NCBI GenBank assembly: GCA_003556955.1
Contig: PWQB01000143.1
Coordinates: forward strand, 1-9,573
DNA length: 9,573 nt
Direction: 5' to 3'
From: Nostocaceae cyanobacterium CSSed10_463m
GTDB taxonomy: Bacteria; Cyanobacteriota; Cyanobacteriia; Cyanobacteriales; Nostocaceae
Shown: one piece after another, positions 1 to 6,529 of the stretch
Layout of the letters: every line of letters starts with the position of its first letter
How positions within the stretch are numbered: position 1 is the first letter of the stretch
Program-made: the position numbers and the translations under genes
The notes under the pieces: model-generated
What the model was told of the DNA's origin: nothing
What the model saw: only the letters and a program-made list of their open reading frames with translations
Databases searched by the model: none

Positions 1-9
1 CCCCCCTAG

Positions 10-73
10 CCCCCCTTAAAAAGGGGGGAATTAGAATCAAAGTCCCCCTTCTCAAGGGGGATTTAGGGGGATC
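10..73. repeat. C/G-rich double-hairpin dispersed repeat, left copy
   Basis: Two adjacent hairpins are visible. The first has arms CCCCCCTT (10-17) and AAGGGGGG (21-28) with loop AAA. The second has arms TCCCCCTT (43-50) and AAGGGGGA (54-61) with loop CTC, followed by TTTAGGGGGATC to 73. Positions 14-73 recur in inverted orientation at 9366-9426, with 22 identical bases over 29-50 and differences mainly in the hairpin loops. The element has no coding capacity and resembles short palindromic repeats scattered through cyanobacterial genomes. Positions 1-9 are C-rich and may belong to the same element, which is cut by the window edge. Confidence 0.85.
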
Positions 74-115
74 TAAAATGTTTTGCTACCGACAATAAGA
101 CTTTTAAAACATCCT

Positions 116-164
116 CTTACGTCGCAATGACAAAACTCCACTTTTGATGATGGACAAGGTTTAG
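116..164 (+). repeat. Dispersed ~50-bp direct repeat, copy 1
   Basis: This stretch begins CTTACGTCGCAATGAC and ends GATGGACAAGGTTTAG. It matches 3918-3967 in the same orientation, with one single-base indel and two substitutions that I can see. It is not part of any gene and lies downstream of the SnoaL-like gene on the minus strand. Positions 74-115 and 165-219 around it show nothing further that I can support. Confidence 0.85.
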
Positions 165-219
165 TGAAAACTTCTTCTTGAATTGTGGGATAATTTTAGC
201 ACTCCCAACTCGTGGAAAT

Positions 220-606
220 TTACGCCCGCAGCTGTGCCACCATATTTGCTGGATTCCAATAAGCGCGAGTTGTTTGAATCTTACCAGCTGCGTTAATTTC
301 AAAAATCGTAATGCCCTCAAAGGTAACTGACTTACCTGTTTTGCTTACACCATGCATCGTCCACTTCACCGCCGCCTCATTACCTGCAATGAAGATATGC
401 TCAGTTATTGGTTCTAGTTTATCAAAAAATGCTTGTAACTGTCCCATAAACTCCCGATATCCCTCATGCACTTTTGCCGGCGGTTCACCAACTGGGTCAT
501 GACTAATCGCATCTTCAGCAAAATTCTCTACCCAGCCTTCTGGATTCATGGCTGCAATGTTAGCAAAGTAGGTAGATACGATTGTGGCAATAGCTTCCTG
601 TGACAT
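220..606 (-). CDS. SnoaL-like / NTF2-fold family protein
   Basis: This 128-residue protein has the size and layout of a single-domain NTF2-fold protein (SnoaL/ketosteroid-isomerase superfamily). An N-terminal helix (about 1-20) is followed by NPEGWVENFAEDAISHDPVG (21-40), whose short helix leading to a His-Asp-Pro (H36-D37-P38) segment is typical of SnoaL-like polyketide cyclase/epoxide-hydrolase relatives. Strands IFIAGNEAAVKWTMHG (71-86), VTFEGITIFEI (94-104) and IQTTRAYWNP (110-119) form the curved sheet. The family includes isomerases, cyclases, hydrolases and non-catalytic ligand binders, so the substrate cannot be named. There is no signal peptide, so it is probably cytosolic. ATG at 606 is the only sensible start; no clear Shine-Dalgarno lies upstream. 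It is transcribed alone, divergently from the exported protein at 801, sharing a 194-bp spacer. Fold is confident; function is unknown. Confidence 0.9.
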   Translation of the reverse strand: MSQEAIATIVSTYFANIAAMNPEGWVENFAEDAISHDPVGEPPAKVHEGYREFMGQLQAFFDKLEPITEHIFIAGNEAAVKWTMHGVSKTGKSVTFEGITIFEINAAGKIQTTRAYWNPANMVAQLRA

Positions 607-762
607 GATGAGATTAATAAATCACAAACAGTTACTAAATAATACCGCGATTTTACACACCAGAGACTAGAACGTAGTCCGGAAACTCCTTTGAGTCAGT
701 AGAGTCTTATAAACAGGAAGTTCTAGAAGTGATTCTGGAAATTCCACGCCTTCAAGGGTGCA

Positions 763-778
763 AAAATGTCAAAATGTC
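763..778 (+). repeat. Tandem octamer AAAATGTC x2
   Basis: AAAATGTC occurs at 763-770 and again at 771-778, 22 bp before the GTG start at 801. A two-unit direct repeat in this place could be a regulator half-site pair or chance slippage; nothing further supports either reading. Confidence 0.4.
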
Positions 779-789
779 AGAGGTAGTGT

Positions 790-794
790 AGGAG
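790..794 (+). promoter_or_regulatory. Ribosome binding site deciding the GTG start at 801
   Basis: AGGAG sits 6 bases before GTG 801. It supports this non-ATG start, together with the signal peptide that begins there. Confidence 0.75.
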
Positions 795-800
795 AAAAAC

Positions 801-1190
801 GTGAAAAAAGCGGTTCTTGCTAAAATACTCATTTCATCACTAAGTTGCTTAACTGCATTTGTCCCTAGTCAAGCTTCTGCTCAGTTTTTACCACAACCTT
901 GGGTTTCTGTGGGTGGAAAAGATGGCGAAGTTACCTATGCTGTGGGGGCTAGAGCTTTCGATTTTGGGGTAGAGGTAGGAAGAGGCCCTGATGGTGCTGT
1001 GGGTGCAGATGTTTTAAAATTCCTCAGTTTACCAGTAATTTCACCTTATGTAGGAGTTGGTTGGTATTCAGAGGATAAGGGGGTGGCTGTTTCTGGTGGT
1101 GTTCAGGTAAGTGCTACCGATAATGTTTTTATCGGTGGTGGTTACAATTCTGTACGAGGTTTCAACGGCCAACTAGGAATAAAATTTTAA
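801..1190 (+). CDS. Small exported protein, possibly outer-membrane/periplasmic beta-rich
   Basis: I do not recognise a named family. The 129-residue product begins with a clear Sec signal peptide: MKKAVLAK, a hydrophobic core (about 9-20), then VPSQASA with likely cleavage after A27. The mature ~102 residues are Gly/Val-rich with alternating strand-like segments such as VTYAVGARAFDFGVEVGRG, VISPYVGVGWYSE, GVAVSGGVQVSA and NVFIGGGYN, and the chain ends in ...GQLGIKF. A terminal Phe after an alternating strand resembles the C-terminal signature of outer-membrane barrel proteins, but four to six strands is small for a barrel, so a periplasmic beta-sandwich is also possible. The start is GTG at 801, chosen because AGGAG (790-794) lies 6 bases upstream and the signal peptide begins there. 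A terminator follows 30 bp after the stop, so it is probably monocistronic. Confidence 0.82.
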   Translation: MKKAVLAKILISSLSCLTAFVPSQASAQFLPQPWVSVGGKDGEVTYAVGARAFDFGVEVGRGPDGAVGADVLKFLSLPVISPYVGVGWYSEDKGVAVSGGVQVSATDNVFIGGGYNSVRGFNGQLGIKF

Positions 1191-1220
1191 TTTTTGCTGT
1201 TAATAATTTAACAACTAACT

Positions 1221-1260
1221 AATACCTCATTGCGTCTTTTTAGGCTCAGTGAGGTATTTT
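1221..1260 (+). terminator. Rho-independent terminator after the exported-protein gene
   Basis: Arms AATACCTCA (1221-1229) and TGAGGTATT (1250-1258) are a perfect 9-bp inverted repeat around a 20-base loop. They are followed by TT, GC and then TTTTT (1263-1267). The hairpin lies 30 bp after the stop at 1190. The remaining spacer to 1459 is AT-rich and shows no other structure I can support. Confidence 0.75.
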
Positions 1261-1459
1261 GCTTTTTGGTATAAATAATTTTGAATTAGTGAATTTTCTT
1301 TTCTTAATAAAAATGTTTCTTAAGATAGTAGTATAGGCAGTGACTCCTAAATTTATTAATGAAAAATATGAGATTACTAGAGAATTGGTGTCTCATAACC
1401 AGCTATTACGCATATTTGCAGTCCACTGATAATTTTATTTACTTAACAGGAATATCCTT

Positions 1460-3826
1460 ATGGAACCAGGGTTAAGGTTACTCACTCAATTGGTGATAGA
1501 GTTCACACCTGTGATTGTCACACTCATCCAAAAGCGCACTCAAGAAAATAGCATTATAAGCAATGCTCAATTTCCGCAAATAATGCAAGAAATCATCAAA
1601 ACTGTCTATTTACCAGAGAAAAAAGATGATGTGATTACAGAATTTGAGCAACAAAAAACGCTGCAACAGGAATTGGCTATTTACCAACGGGCGACACAGT
1701 TAAAAATAGCAACGCAAGCACGAGAAACTTCGCTGAAATTGCCAGAAATTTCCCAAATTTTTGATAACTGGCCTTTGAGGCTGTATCCTTCACAAATTTT
1801 AGATGCTGGGACTAATTCTCAACGTACACCTCTGAAAATTTTTCTGGCTCCTCCACAAATTAACTTTGACCAATTTGACCAGAAAAATCAGCAAAAATCG
1901 ACGATAGAGCTAACTTTAGCGGAAGGTTTACGAGAGTTTCTGCACAAACATTATTCATTGCATAGTCCCATTAGACCCACGGAACTTTTAGCAGGTGCTT
2001 GGGATAGTAAACGGTTTCATAGTGAATCTAGTATTAAAGCTTTGTTTGGAATGTTAAAAACAGAGCCAATTTTAATTTTAGAATCAGAGCATGATGGGGA
2101 TTATCTCAATTTTCGCATTGCTTATTGGGGATTAGGTCAAGAAACTTATTACTATAAAACTATTTTTCGTCTGCCTTATCAAGAAATTCTCCAGGAATCT
2201 GCCAAAATTCGGGCTTTACAATGGAAAAAAATTAGAGATGAATTGCTGTTAATGGGAGAAGATTTAGCAGTAATTAATCATTTAGGTGGAGATAATGTAT
2301 TAAATTTAGAAATTTTAGAAAAAGCAGAGAAATGGCAAGAGAAAGGTATTGATATTAGTCAATTATCCTTAAATTATCAAGTTAATCATCAGGATTTAGC
2401 CAAACTTTCTCAGGTATTAATTAACTGTCATTGTTTAGTTGCAGCTTGGGTAGCCGATGCCTATCACTTAGTTGATAATGAGGTGTTGCCCTTATTACCA
2501 GAGTTACTGCCTAGTTTACTTCCAGACACTTTAAATTTACAATCTGTACAGGAACTTTTGCGGGTATACGCCACAGGCTATCAGCAAGTTTACGACGCTT
2601 TAGCAGATGAGCGTCGTTATTGGGTTCCAGAATTGGCTTTACAATTAGCCCAAAGTTTATCTTATTTACCTGATCTGACTTGGGCGCAGTCCCAAATAGA
2701 TTACTCTATTAATAGATGGTTAGCATTGCGTCAGGTGTCACTAGAGGAATTTACAAATCCTTTAGAGGCGATGCAATCAGCTGTGAAGATAGAAGACAAG
2801 GAATATCTAGAAAAGTTAAAAGCCTATTTTATCGCACTGAGCGATAGGATACCCGGCGGGCTGTTGTCAGTTCACCAAAATATTGCGGATATAGACAAGC
2901 TTTTAGATAAAATTGCTGATCTCCAGCAGCAACTTACCCTAGCATCCCCATCTCTGGGTTATACCCTGACTGCACATTCAGACAAAGTGACATCTGTGGC
3001 TATTAGTGCAGATGGCCAGGTTTTAGTCAGTGGCTGTGCAGACAAAACTATCAACCTCTGGAATCTTCAGACTGGGACACAAATTCGCACCCTCACAGGT
3101 AATAAAGGCGAAGTTTCATCTGTGGCCATTAGTCCTGATAGTAGTTTTATGGCTGTTGGTAGTTGTGAACATCCTAGCGGTAATGTCAAGGTTTGGGATT
3201 TGAAAACGGGTAAACTAGTGCATACGCTTCTGGGACATCAAAAACCAGTTAATGTAGTAGCAATGAGCCACGATGGTCAAATTATCGCCAGTGGAAGTAA
3301 TAAAATCAAAATTTGGCATCTACGTACAGGCGAACGCATTTGTACACTTTGGCATTCCTTGGCTGTTCATGCTGTAGCCATTAGCCAAGATGGTAAAATC
3401 CTCGCCAGTGGTGGCGCTGATCGCAAAATTAGATTATGGAACCCACGTACAGGCGATCCTTTACGTACTCTGGTGAGTCACTCAGATGAGGTGAAGTCAA
3501 TAGTCATGAGTGCTGATGGACAATTCCTGTTTAGTGGTAGTGCTGACAAAACTATTAAAATTTGGGATTTAATCTCAGGTAAACTTCTGCATACATTAAG
3601 TAGTCACTCAAATAAGGTGACATCATTAGCCATTAGTCCAGATGGCAAAACCCTGTTTAGTGGTAGTGCTGACAAAACTATTAAAATTTGGCAAATTCCT
3701 ACAGGTGAAGTGTTGCAAACTTTAACCGGACATTCTGAAAGTGTAAATGCTATTTCTTTAAGTCCAGATGGTAAGTTACTAGCTAGTGGTAGCAATGACA
3801 AAACTATCAAAGTTTGGCAAATTTGA
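1460..3826 (+). CDS. WD40-propeller protein with cyanobacterial N-terminal effector-like region
   Basis: The 788-residue product has two parts. Residues 1 to about 498 are predominantly helical: an N-terminal hydrophobic/amphipathic segment (5-24), a likely coiled coil (about 60-92), a conserved-looking core with PLKIFLAPPQINFDQF (124-139) and AGAWDSKRFHSESSIKALFG (178-197), and an acidic helical linker near 470-497. From memory, similar N-terminal regions occur in other cyanobacterial multidomain proteins, but I cannot verify this and know no function. Residues 499-788 form seven WD40 repeats (starts near 499, 546, 591, 631, 672, 714, 756) with recurring SPDG, SGSADKTIKIW and TG motifs, enough for one closed propeller; the last ends in KTIKVWQI just before the stop. 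Blade 2 carries a small insertion (EHPSG) and blade 3 is shortened. The likely role is protein-protein scaffolding. AGGA (1448-1451) lies 8 bases before the ATG. It is probably monocistronic. Confidence 0.93.
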   Translation: MEPGLRLLTQLVIEFTPVIVTLIQKRTQENSIISNAQFPQIMQEIIKTVYLPEKKDDVITEFEQQKTLQQELAIYQRATQLKIATQARETSLKLPEISQIFDNWPLRLYPSQILDAGTNSQRTPLKIFLAPPQINFDQFDQKNQQKSTIELTLAEGLREFLHKHYSLHSPIRPTELLAGAWDSKRFHSESSIKALFGMLKTEPILILESEHDGDYLNFRIAYWGLGQETYYYKTIFRLPYQEILQESAKIRALQWKKIRDELLLMGEDLAVINHLGGDNVLNLEILEKAEKWQEKGIDISQLSLNYQVNHQDLAKLSQVLINCHCLVAAWVADAYHLVDNEVLPLLPELLPSLLPDTLNLQSVQELLRVYATGYQQVYDALADERRYWVPELALQLAQSLSYLPDLTWAQSQIDYSINRWLALRQVSLEEFTNPLEAMQSAVKIEDKEYLEKLKAYFIALSDRIPGGLLSVHQNIADIDKLLDKIADLQQQLTLASPSLGYTLTAHSDKVTSVAISADGQVLVSGCADKTINLWNLQTGTQIRTLTGNKGEVSSVAISPDSSFMAVGSCEHPSGNVKVWDLKTGKLVHTLLGHQKPVNVVAMSHDGQIIASGSNKIKIWHLRTGERICTLWHSLAVHAVAISQDGKILASGGADRKIRLWNPRTGDPLRTLVSHSDEVKSIVMSADGQFLFSGSADKTIKIWDLISGKLLHTLSSHSNKVTSLAISPDGKTLFSGSADKTIKIWQIPTGEVLQTLTGHSESVNAISLSPDGKLLASGSNDKTIKVWQI
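3526..3691 (+). repeat. Direct repeat within WD40 blades 5 and 6
   Basis: A 40-bp stretch at 3526-3565 is identical at 3652-3691, an offset of 126 bp or exactly 42 codons. Both copies encode the LFSGSADKTIKIW part of a blade. The other blades share the motif at protein level but not this length of nucleotide identity, which indicates recent duplication or gene conversion between these two blades. Confidence 0.9.
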
Positions 3827-3864
3827 CCATAATCAAACATAAAAATTGGACAATATAGATATAA

Positions 3865-3918
3865 ACCTTGTCTACTTTGAGAACTGTAGTTTTTAGTCAA
3901 GATGGTGAGATTGCTTCC
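3865..3918 (+). pseudogene. Probable remnant of an extra WD40 blade
   Basis: Read from 3865 in a frame shifted relative to the intact gene, the sequence gives TLSTLRTVVFSQDGEIAS. This resembles the start of a WD40 blade (TL....V..V.FS.DG..IAS) and lies about where the next blade would begin after WQI at 3823. It has no start codon, is out of frame with the gene, and the match stops where the dispersed repeat at 3918 begins. The segment is short, so chance resemblance cannot be excluded. Confidence 0.5.
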
Positions 3919-3967
3919 TTACGTCGCAATGACAACAACTCCACTTTTCATGATGGACAAAGTTTAG
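3918..3967 (+). repeat. Dispersed ~50-bp direct repeat, copy 2
   Basis: This copy begins CTTACGTCGCAATGAC and ends CATGATGGACAAAGTTTAG. It is nearly identical to 116-164 in the same orientation, with one extra base (ACAACAAC versus ACAAAAC) and two substitutions. Its right end runs directly into the perfect hairpin at 3966-3998. Confidence 0.85.
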
Positions 3968-3998
3968 ATCCCCGACTTCTTAGAGAAGTCGGGGATCT
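3966..3998. terminator. Perfect 15-bp-arm hairpin between convergent genes
   Basis: AGATCCCCGACTTCT (3966-3980) and AGAAGTCGGGGATCT (3984-3998) are exact reverse complements around the 3-base loop TAG. The hairpin lies 139 bp after the WD40 stop and 22 bp beyond the stop of the minus-strand gene, so it could end transcription from both sides. No long T-run follows on either strand. The sequence also looks like a dispersed cyanobacterial palindrome, so terminator activity may be incidental. Confidence 0.65.
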
Positions 3999-4020
3999 GG
4001 GTATTAGTATTCCCTAACGA

Positions 4021-4428
4021 TCATTCTTTTCGTTCTGGATAATCATCAGAAGACATGGGATCTAATTCCCAGCGAGAATCATCACGTTGCTCTAAAATAT
4101 CGTGGGTATGGAGAAAAGTTTGATCATTCATCGGTAATCCTACTGCTTGTCCCAATTCGTCAGTTACATTTTGATCAGGAGTGGGAGCAGTACCACCCAC
4201 AGCTTCATCTCCTACAGCATCTTCTTCTTGCCAATTAGCATCAACATCACCACCAGTAATTTCCGGACTGGTATGTGTATATTGCCGTTGTCTTTGTCGG
4301 AGCGATCGCCCACCAATATTATACCCTGGCATCTCTTTAACACCAGTACCGTAGGATTCAGTAATTTCTTGTGCTAAATCATCAGGATTAACTTCTTGAC
4401 TATCTTGATTATGATTATTTTCTGGCAT
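4021..4428 (-). CDS. DUF6335-like acidic protein
   Basis: The 135-residue product is strongly acidic and hydrophilic, with no signal peptide or membrane segment. It matches my recollection of the cyanobacterial DUF6335 family. Landmarks are ESYGTGVKEMPGYNIGG (24-40), a basic patch RSLRQRQRQ (41-49), TSPEITGGDVDANWQEED (53-70), AVGDEAVGGTAPTPDQN (71-87) and, near the C terminus, SRWELDP. Composition suggests substantial disorder, and no catalytic motif is visible. Function is unknown. It is transcribed divergently from the DUF2267 gene across a 314-bp spacer with an imperfect palindrome, hinting at shared control. The ATG at 4428 has no good Shine-Dalgarno. One HIP1 octamer lies inside the coding region. 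The family name is from memory and needs a profile search. Confidence 0.85.
   Translation of the reverse strand: MPENNHNQDSQEVNPDDLAQEITESYGTGVKEMPGYNIGGRSLRQRQRQYTHTSPEITGGDVDANWQEEDAVGDEAVGGTAPTPDQNVTDELGQAVGLPMNDQTFLHTHDILEQRDDSRWELDPMSSDDYPERKE
4302..4309. repeat. HIP1 octamer GCGATCGC
   Basis: An exact GCGATCGC lies inside the DUF6335-like gene. HIP1 is a highly iterated palindrome characteristic of many cyanobacterial genomes and serves here as a taxonomic hint. Confidence 0.85.
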
Positions 4429-4742
4429 AAGAAATAATATTAATATAAATTTTATCTACTTTTTCATCTTAACATTGCCACATTAAAACCCTGTCTCACC
4501 AGAGATGTATTACTTTAGTGATAAAAAATATATTACTTGAGAACGAAGATTAATTATTGATTATTTCCTAATCTGGTAAGTGTGAATTCAAATTTAATTC
4601 ACGCTTAGTAATTGTAATCTGTGTCAGCCTGTACCTTTTAATTACATTTGCATAAGCCGCGTAAGAATCAATTACGAATTACGAATTTTTAGCAATTTGA
4701 TTCATAAAAACCAAGCATCGCTGTTAATAGCGGAGGTAGAAA
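4429..4742. promoter_or_regulatory. Divergent intergenic region (DUF6335 / DUF2267)
   Basis: This 314-bp AT-rich spacer must hold the promoters of the two divergent genes. It contains the palindrome at 4577-4607 and a short tandem ATTACGA pair (4671-4677 and 4678-4684), followed by ATTTTT. I could not place a convincing -35/-10 pair for either gene, and I see no small gene or RNA in it. Confidence 0.55.
4577..4607. promoter_or_regulatory. Imperfect palindrome, candidate operator
   Basis: TAAGTGTGAATT (4577-4588) and AATTCACGCTTA (4596-4607) are 12-base arms with a single mismatch (G-T pairable in RNA), separated by CAAATTT. The element sits near the middle of the divergent spacer, about 136-149 bp from each start codon. 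It has no T-run, so a terminator is unlikely. A dimeric regulator site is a plausible inference; a dispersed repeat is the alternative. Confidence 0.5.
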
Positions 4743-5147
4743 ATGGAATATAGTGAATTTATTACACACGTGCAAAGTTTAGCTCAATCAAATTCTCGTG
4801 AAGAGGCAGAACGTGCTACTCGTGCTACTTTAGAAACTTTAAAAGAGCGTATCCCTGGTGACGAAGCACAAGAAGTAGCCGGAGAATTACCACCAGAACT
4901 GAGTCAATCTTTGCAAGCCACAGAGGGAGAAAGTAACGAATCTTTCAACCTGCAAGAATTTATTGCCCGTGTGAGTCAAAGAGAAAATATAGAACCGACA
5001 ACAACCGCCATTCATGTTCGGGCTGTATTTGCAGTTTTGCAAAACGCGATTAATCCTGAGAAATTTGCCAAGTTTCATCATTATTTTTCTCATGATTATG
5101 AGGAACTCTTCAGCACATCATCAACAAGCGAAATTCCCGCTACATAA
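4743..5147 (+). CDS. DUF2267 domain protein
   Basis: The 134-residue product has the DUF2267 pattern: MEYSEFITHVQSLA (1-14), SREEAERATRATLETLKERI (18-37), then GDEAQEVAGELPPELSQSLQ (39-58). A second half, FNLQEFIARVSQRENI (68-83) and AIHVRAVFAVLQNAIN (88-103), repeats the same helical layout, so the domain is an internal pseudo-duplication as is usual for the family. It is all-helical, with no signal peptide or catalytic motif. The molecular function of DUF2267 is not established; members often lie near stress genes. GGAGG (4732-4736) lies 6 bases before the ATG, a strong ribosome binding site. The stop is 61 bp before the DJ-1/PfpI fusion on the same strand, so co-transcription is likely. 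Ser/Thr-rich residues close the C terminus. Confidence 0.92.
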   Translation: MEYSEFITHVQSLAQSNSREEAERATRATLETLKERIPGDEAQEVAGELPPELSQSLQATEGESNESFNLQEFIARVSQRENIEPTTTAIHVRAVFAVLQNAINPEKFAKFHHYFSHDYEELFSTSSTSEIPAT

Positions 5148-5208
5148 GCAGTAATTACATCAGTAACTGTTAATTTATTTGGTTAAGTTCTAACAATAAG
5201 GAAAACTC

Positions 5209-6300
5209 ATGACAAACTCTCACAATCATTCTGCGAAGAAAAAAGTGGCTATTTTGATTGAAAATGGCGTTGAGGATATAGAATTTACTATCCCTTGTCA
5301 TGCCTTAAAACAAGCGGGGATGGAGGTAATTGTCCTCGGTTCACGCATGAATGAAAAATACAAAGGTAAACGAGGTAAACTTTCAGTTCAACCAGACGCT
5401 ACCACCACAGAAACTAACCCTACAGAATTTGATGCAGTGGTAATTCCCGGTGGTATGGCTCCCGACAAAATGCGGCGGAATCCCAACACAGTCCGCTTCG
5501 TCCAAGAAGCTATGCAACAAGGAAAATGGATAGCTGCGGTATGTCACGGGCCACAACTTTTAATTGAGGGTGATTTGCTCAAAGGTAGAAAAGCCACTGG
5601 TTTTAGTGCTATCAGCAAAGATATGATCAATGCAGGTGCAAATTATCTTGATCAGCCATTGGTAGTAGACAGGAATTTAATTACCTCTCGTGAACCAGGA
5701 GACTTAGCAATTTTTACCACAGCGCTGCTGAGTCGTTTGGGTTACGGTGGTAAAGATGCAGCACTTCCCGATGAAAAAGACACCAGCGCTCAGTGGTGGA
5801 AACTAGCTGATGCGTGGGGGGGTTCTACCAAAGGTGAAATTACTAGAGGCTTGAATACAGCTTTGAGTGGTGAGCGTTATTCAATGGAAGCCTTAGAACA
5901 GTATGCCGAAAAAGAATCAGATAACCAAGCGCTATCGCTCTTTCAAGAGATGATTGGCAATAGACAGCGCCATATTCAGAAGTTAGAAACCTATCTCGAC
6001 AGACTCGATGAAAAACCTTCCTTAATGGCAAATATCGCCAATCAATATGCCAAAGTCAAAAGTGCCTTCACTGGTAGCGATGACATCTATCAGTTACGCT
6101 GCGCCTTGGGAGATGTGCAAACAGGTTTAGGCGATATTGGTAATTTGTGCGCTATGTATACAGACCCCGTAGCCACCGCAATTTTTAAAGAAATTTATGA
6201 AGATTTGCGGAAATACGAGCAGAGATTAGCACAGCTATATCGGGGACGTATAGGCACTGAAGTTAAGGCTCCCAAGCCCACCACAGGGGCGGCTGTGTAG
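5209..6300 (+). CDS. DJ-1/PfpI (YhbO-like) domain fused to helical ferritin-like region
   Basis: Residues 11 to about 180 form a complete DJ-1/PfpI domain: KVAILIENGVEDIEF (12-26, with the conserved acidic E22), FDAVVIPGGMAPD (74-86) and the nucleophile elbow AAVCHGPQLL (109-118) with Cys112-His113. D86 sits where PH1704 has catalytic Glu74; from memory E. coli YhbO also has Asp there, so activity is plausible. Family members are reported as proteases, chaperones or glyoxal/protein deglycases, the last disputed. The remaining ~180 residues are extra: a WW-containing linker (192-222), a helical segment from 223 to 266, and more helices (292-346), resembling ferritin-like or DUF892-type bundles but without an obvious ExxH di-iron motif. 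The family's usual length is 170-190 residues, so 363 indicates fusion. AAGGA (5198-5202) lies 6 bases before the ATG. It is cytosolic and probably in an operon with the DUF2267 gene. Confidence 0.93.
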   Translation: MTNSHNHSAKKKVAILIENGVEDIEFTIPCHALKQAGMEVIVLGSRMNEKYKGKRGKLSVQPDATTTETNPTEFDAVVIPGGMAPDKMRRNPNTVRFVQEAMQQGKWIAAVCHGPQLLIEGDLLKGRKATGFSAISKDMINAGANYLDQPLVVDRNLITSREPGDLAIFTTALLSRLGYGGKDAALPDEKDTSAQWWKLADAWGGSTKGEITRGLNTALSGERYSMEALEQYAEKESDNQALSLFQEMIGNRQRHIQKLETYLDRLDEKPSLMANIANQYAKVKSAFTGSDDIYQLRCALGDVQTGLGDIGNLCAMYTDPVATAIFKEIYEDLRKYEQRLAQLYRGRIGTEVKAPKPTTGAAV

Positions 6301-6338
6301 ATATTTGGGGACGGGGGTGGCTGACTGAAGCAATTTTA

Positions 6339-6373
6339 GATTTTGGATTTTGGATTTTGGATTTTAGAATTTG
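6339..6373 (+). repeat. Tandem heptamer array GATTTTG (STRR type)
   Basis: GATTTTG occurs three times in register (6339-6359), followed by GATTTTA and GAATTTG to 6373, then a degenerate GATTCAA. Heptamer tandem repeats like this are known in heterocystous cyanobacteria as STRR sequences. The array lies between the DJ-1/PfpI fusion and the small exported protein. Confidence 0.85.
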
Positions 6374-6469
6374 GATTCAATGAAAATCTGAACTATAAAA
6401 TATTTGGTCTCAAGAATTTCCAGAAAATAAATTGCCCCATTTCATCAGACCATATTTGTTCTTTATCCC

Positions 6470-6495
6470 CCCTGCTCCCTGCTCCCCTGCTCCCC
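6470..6495 (+). repeat. Tandem heptamer array CCCTGCT (STRR type)
   Basis: CCCTGCT occurs at 6470-6476 and 6477-6483, and a third time at 6485-6491 after one extra C, ending in CCCC. It is a different heptamer from the GATTTTG array only 100 bp upstream. It lies about 35 bp before the ATG at 6530, in the probable leader of that gene. Confidence 0.8.
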
Positions 6496-6529
6496 AATTC
6501 AAGTTATCCAATCACAATAGAAGATTTTT

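Noticed and set aside
691..713. Promoter pair TTGAGT / TATAAA before the exported-protein gene
   Set aside because: The hexamers are separated by only 11 bp, too short for a sigma-70 type promoter.
3604..3900. Minus-strand reading frame of 98 codons
   Set aside because: It is antisense to WD40 blades; its internal repetition mirrors the blade repeats on the other strand.
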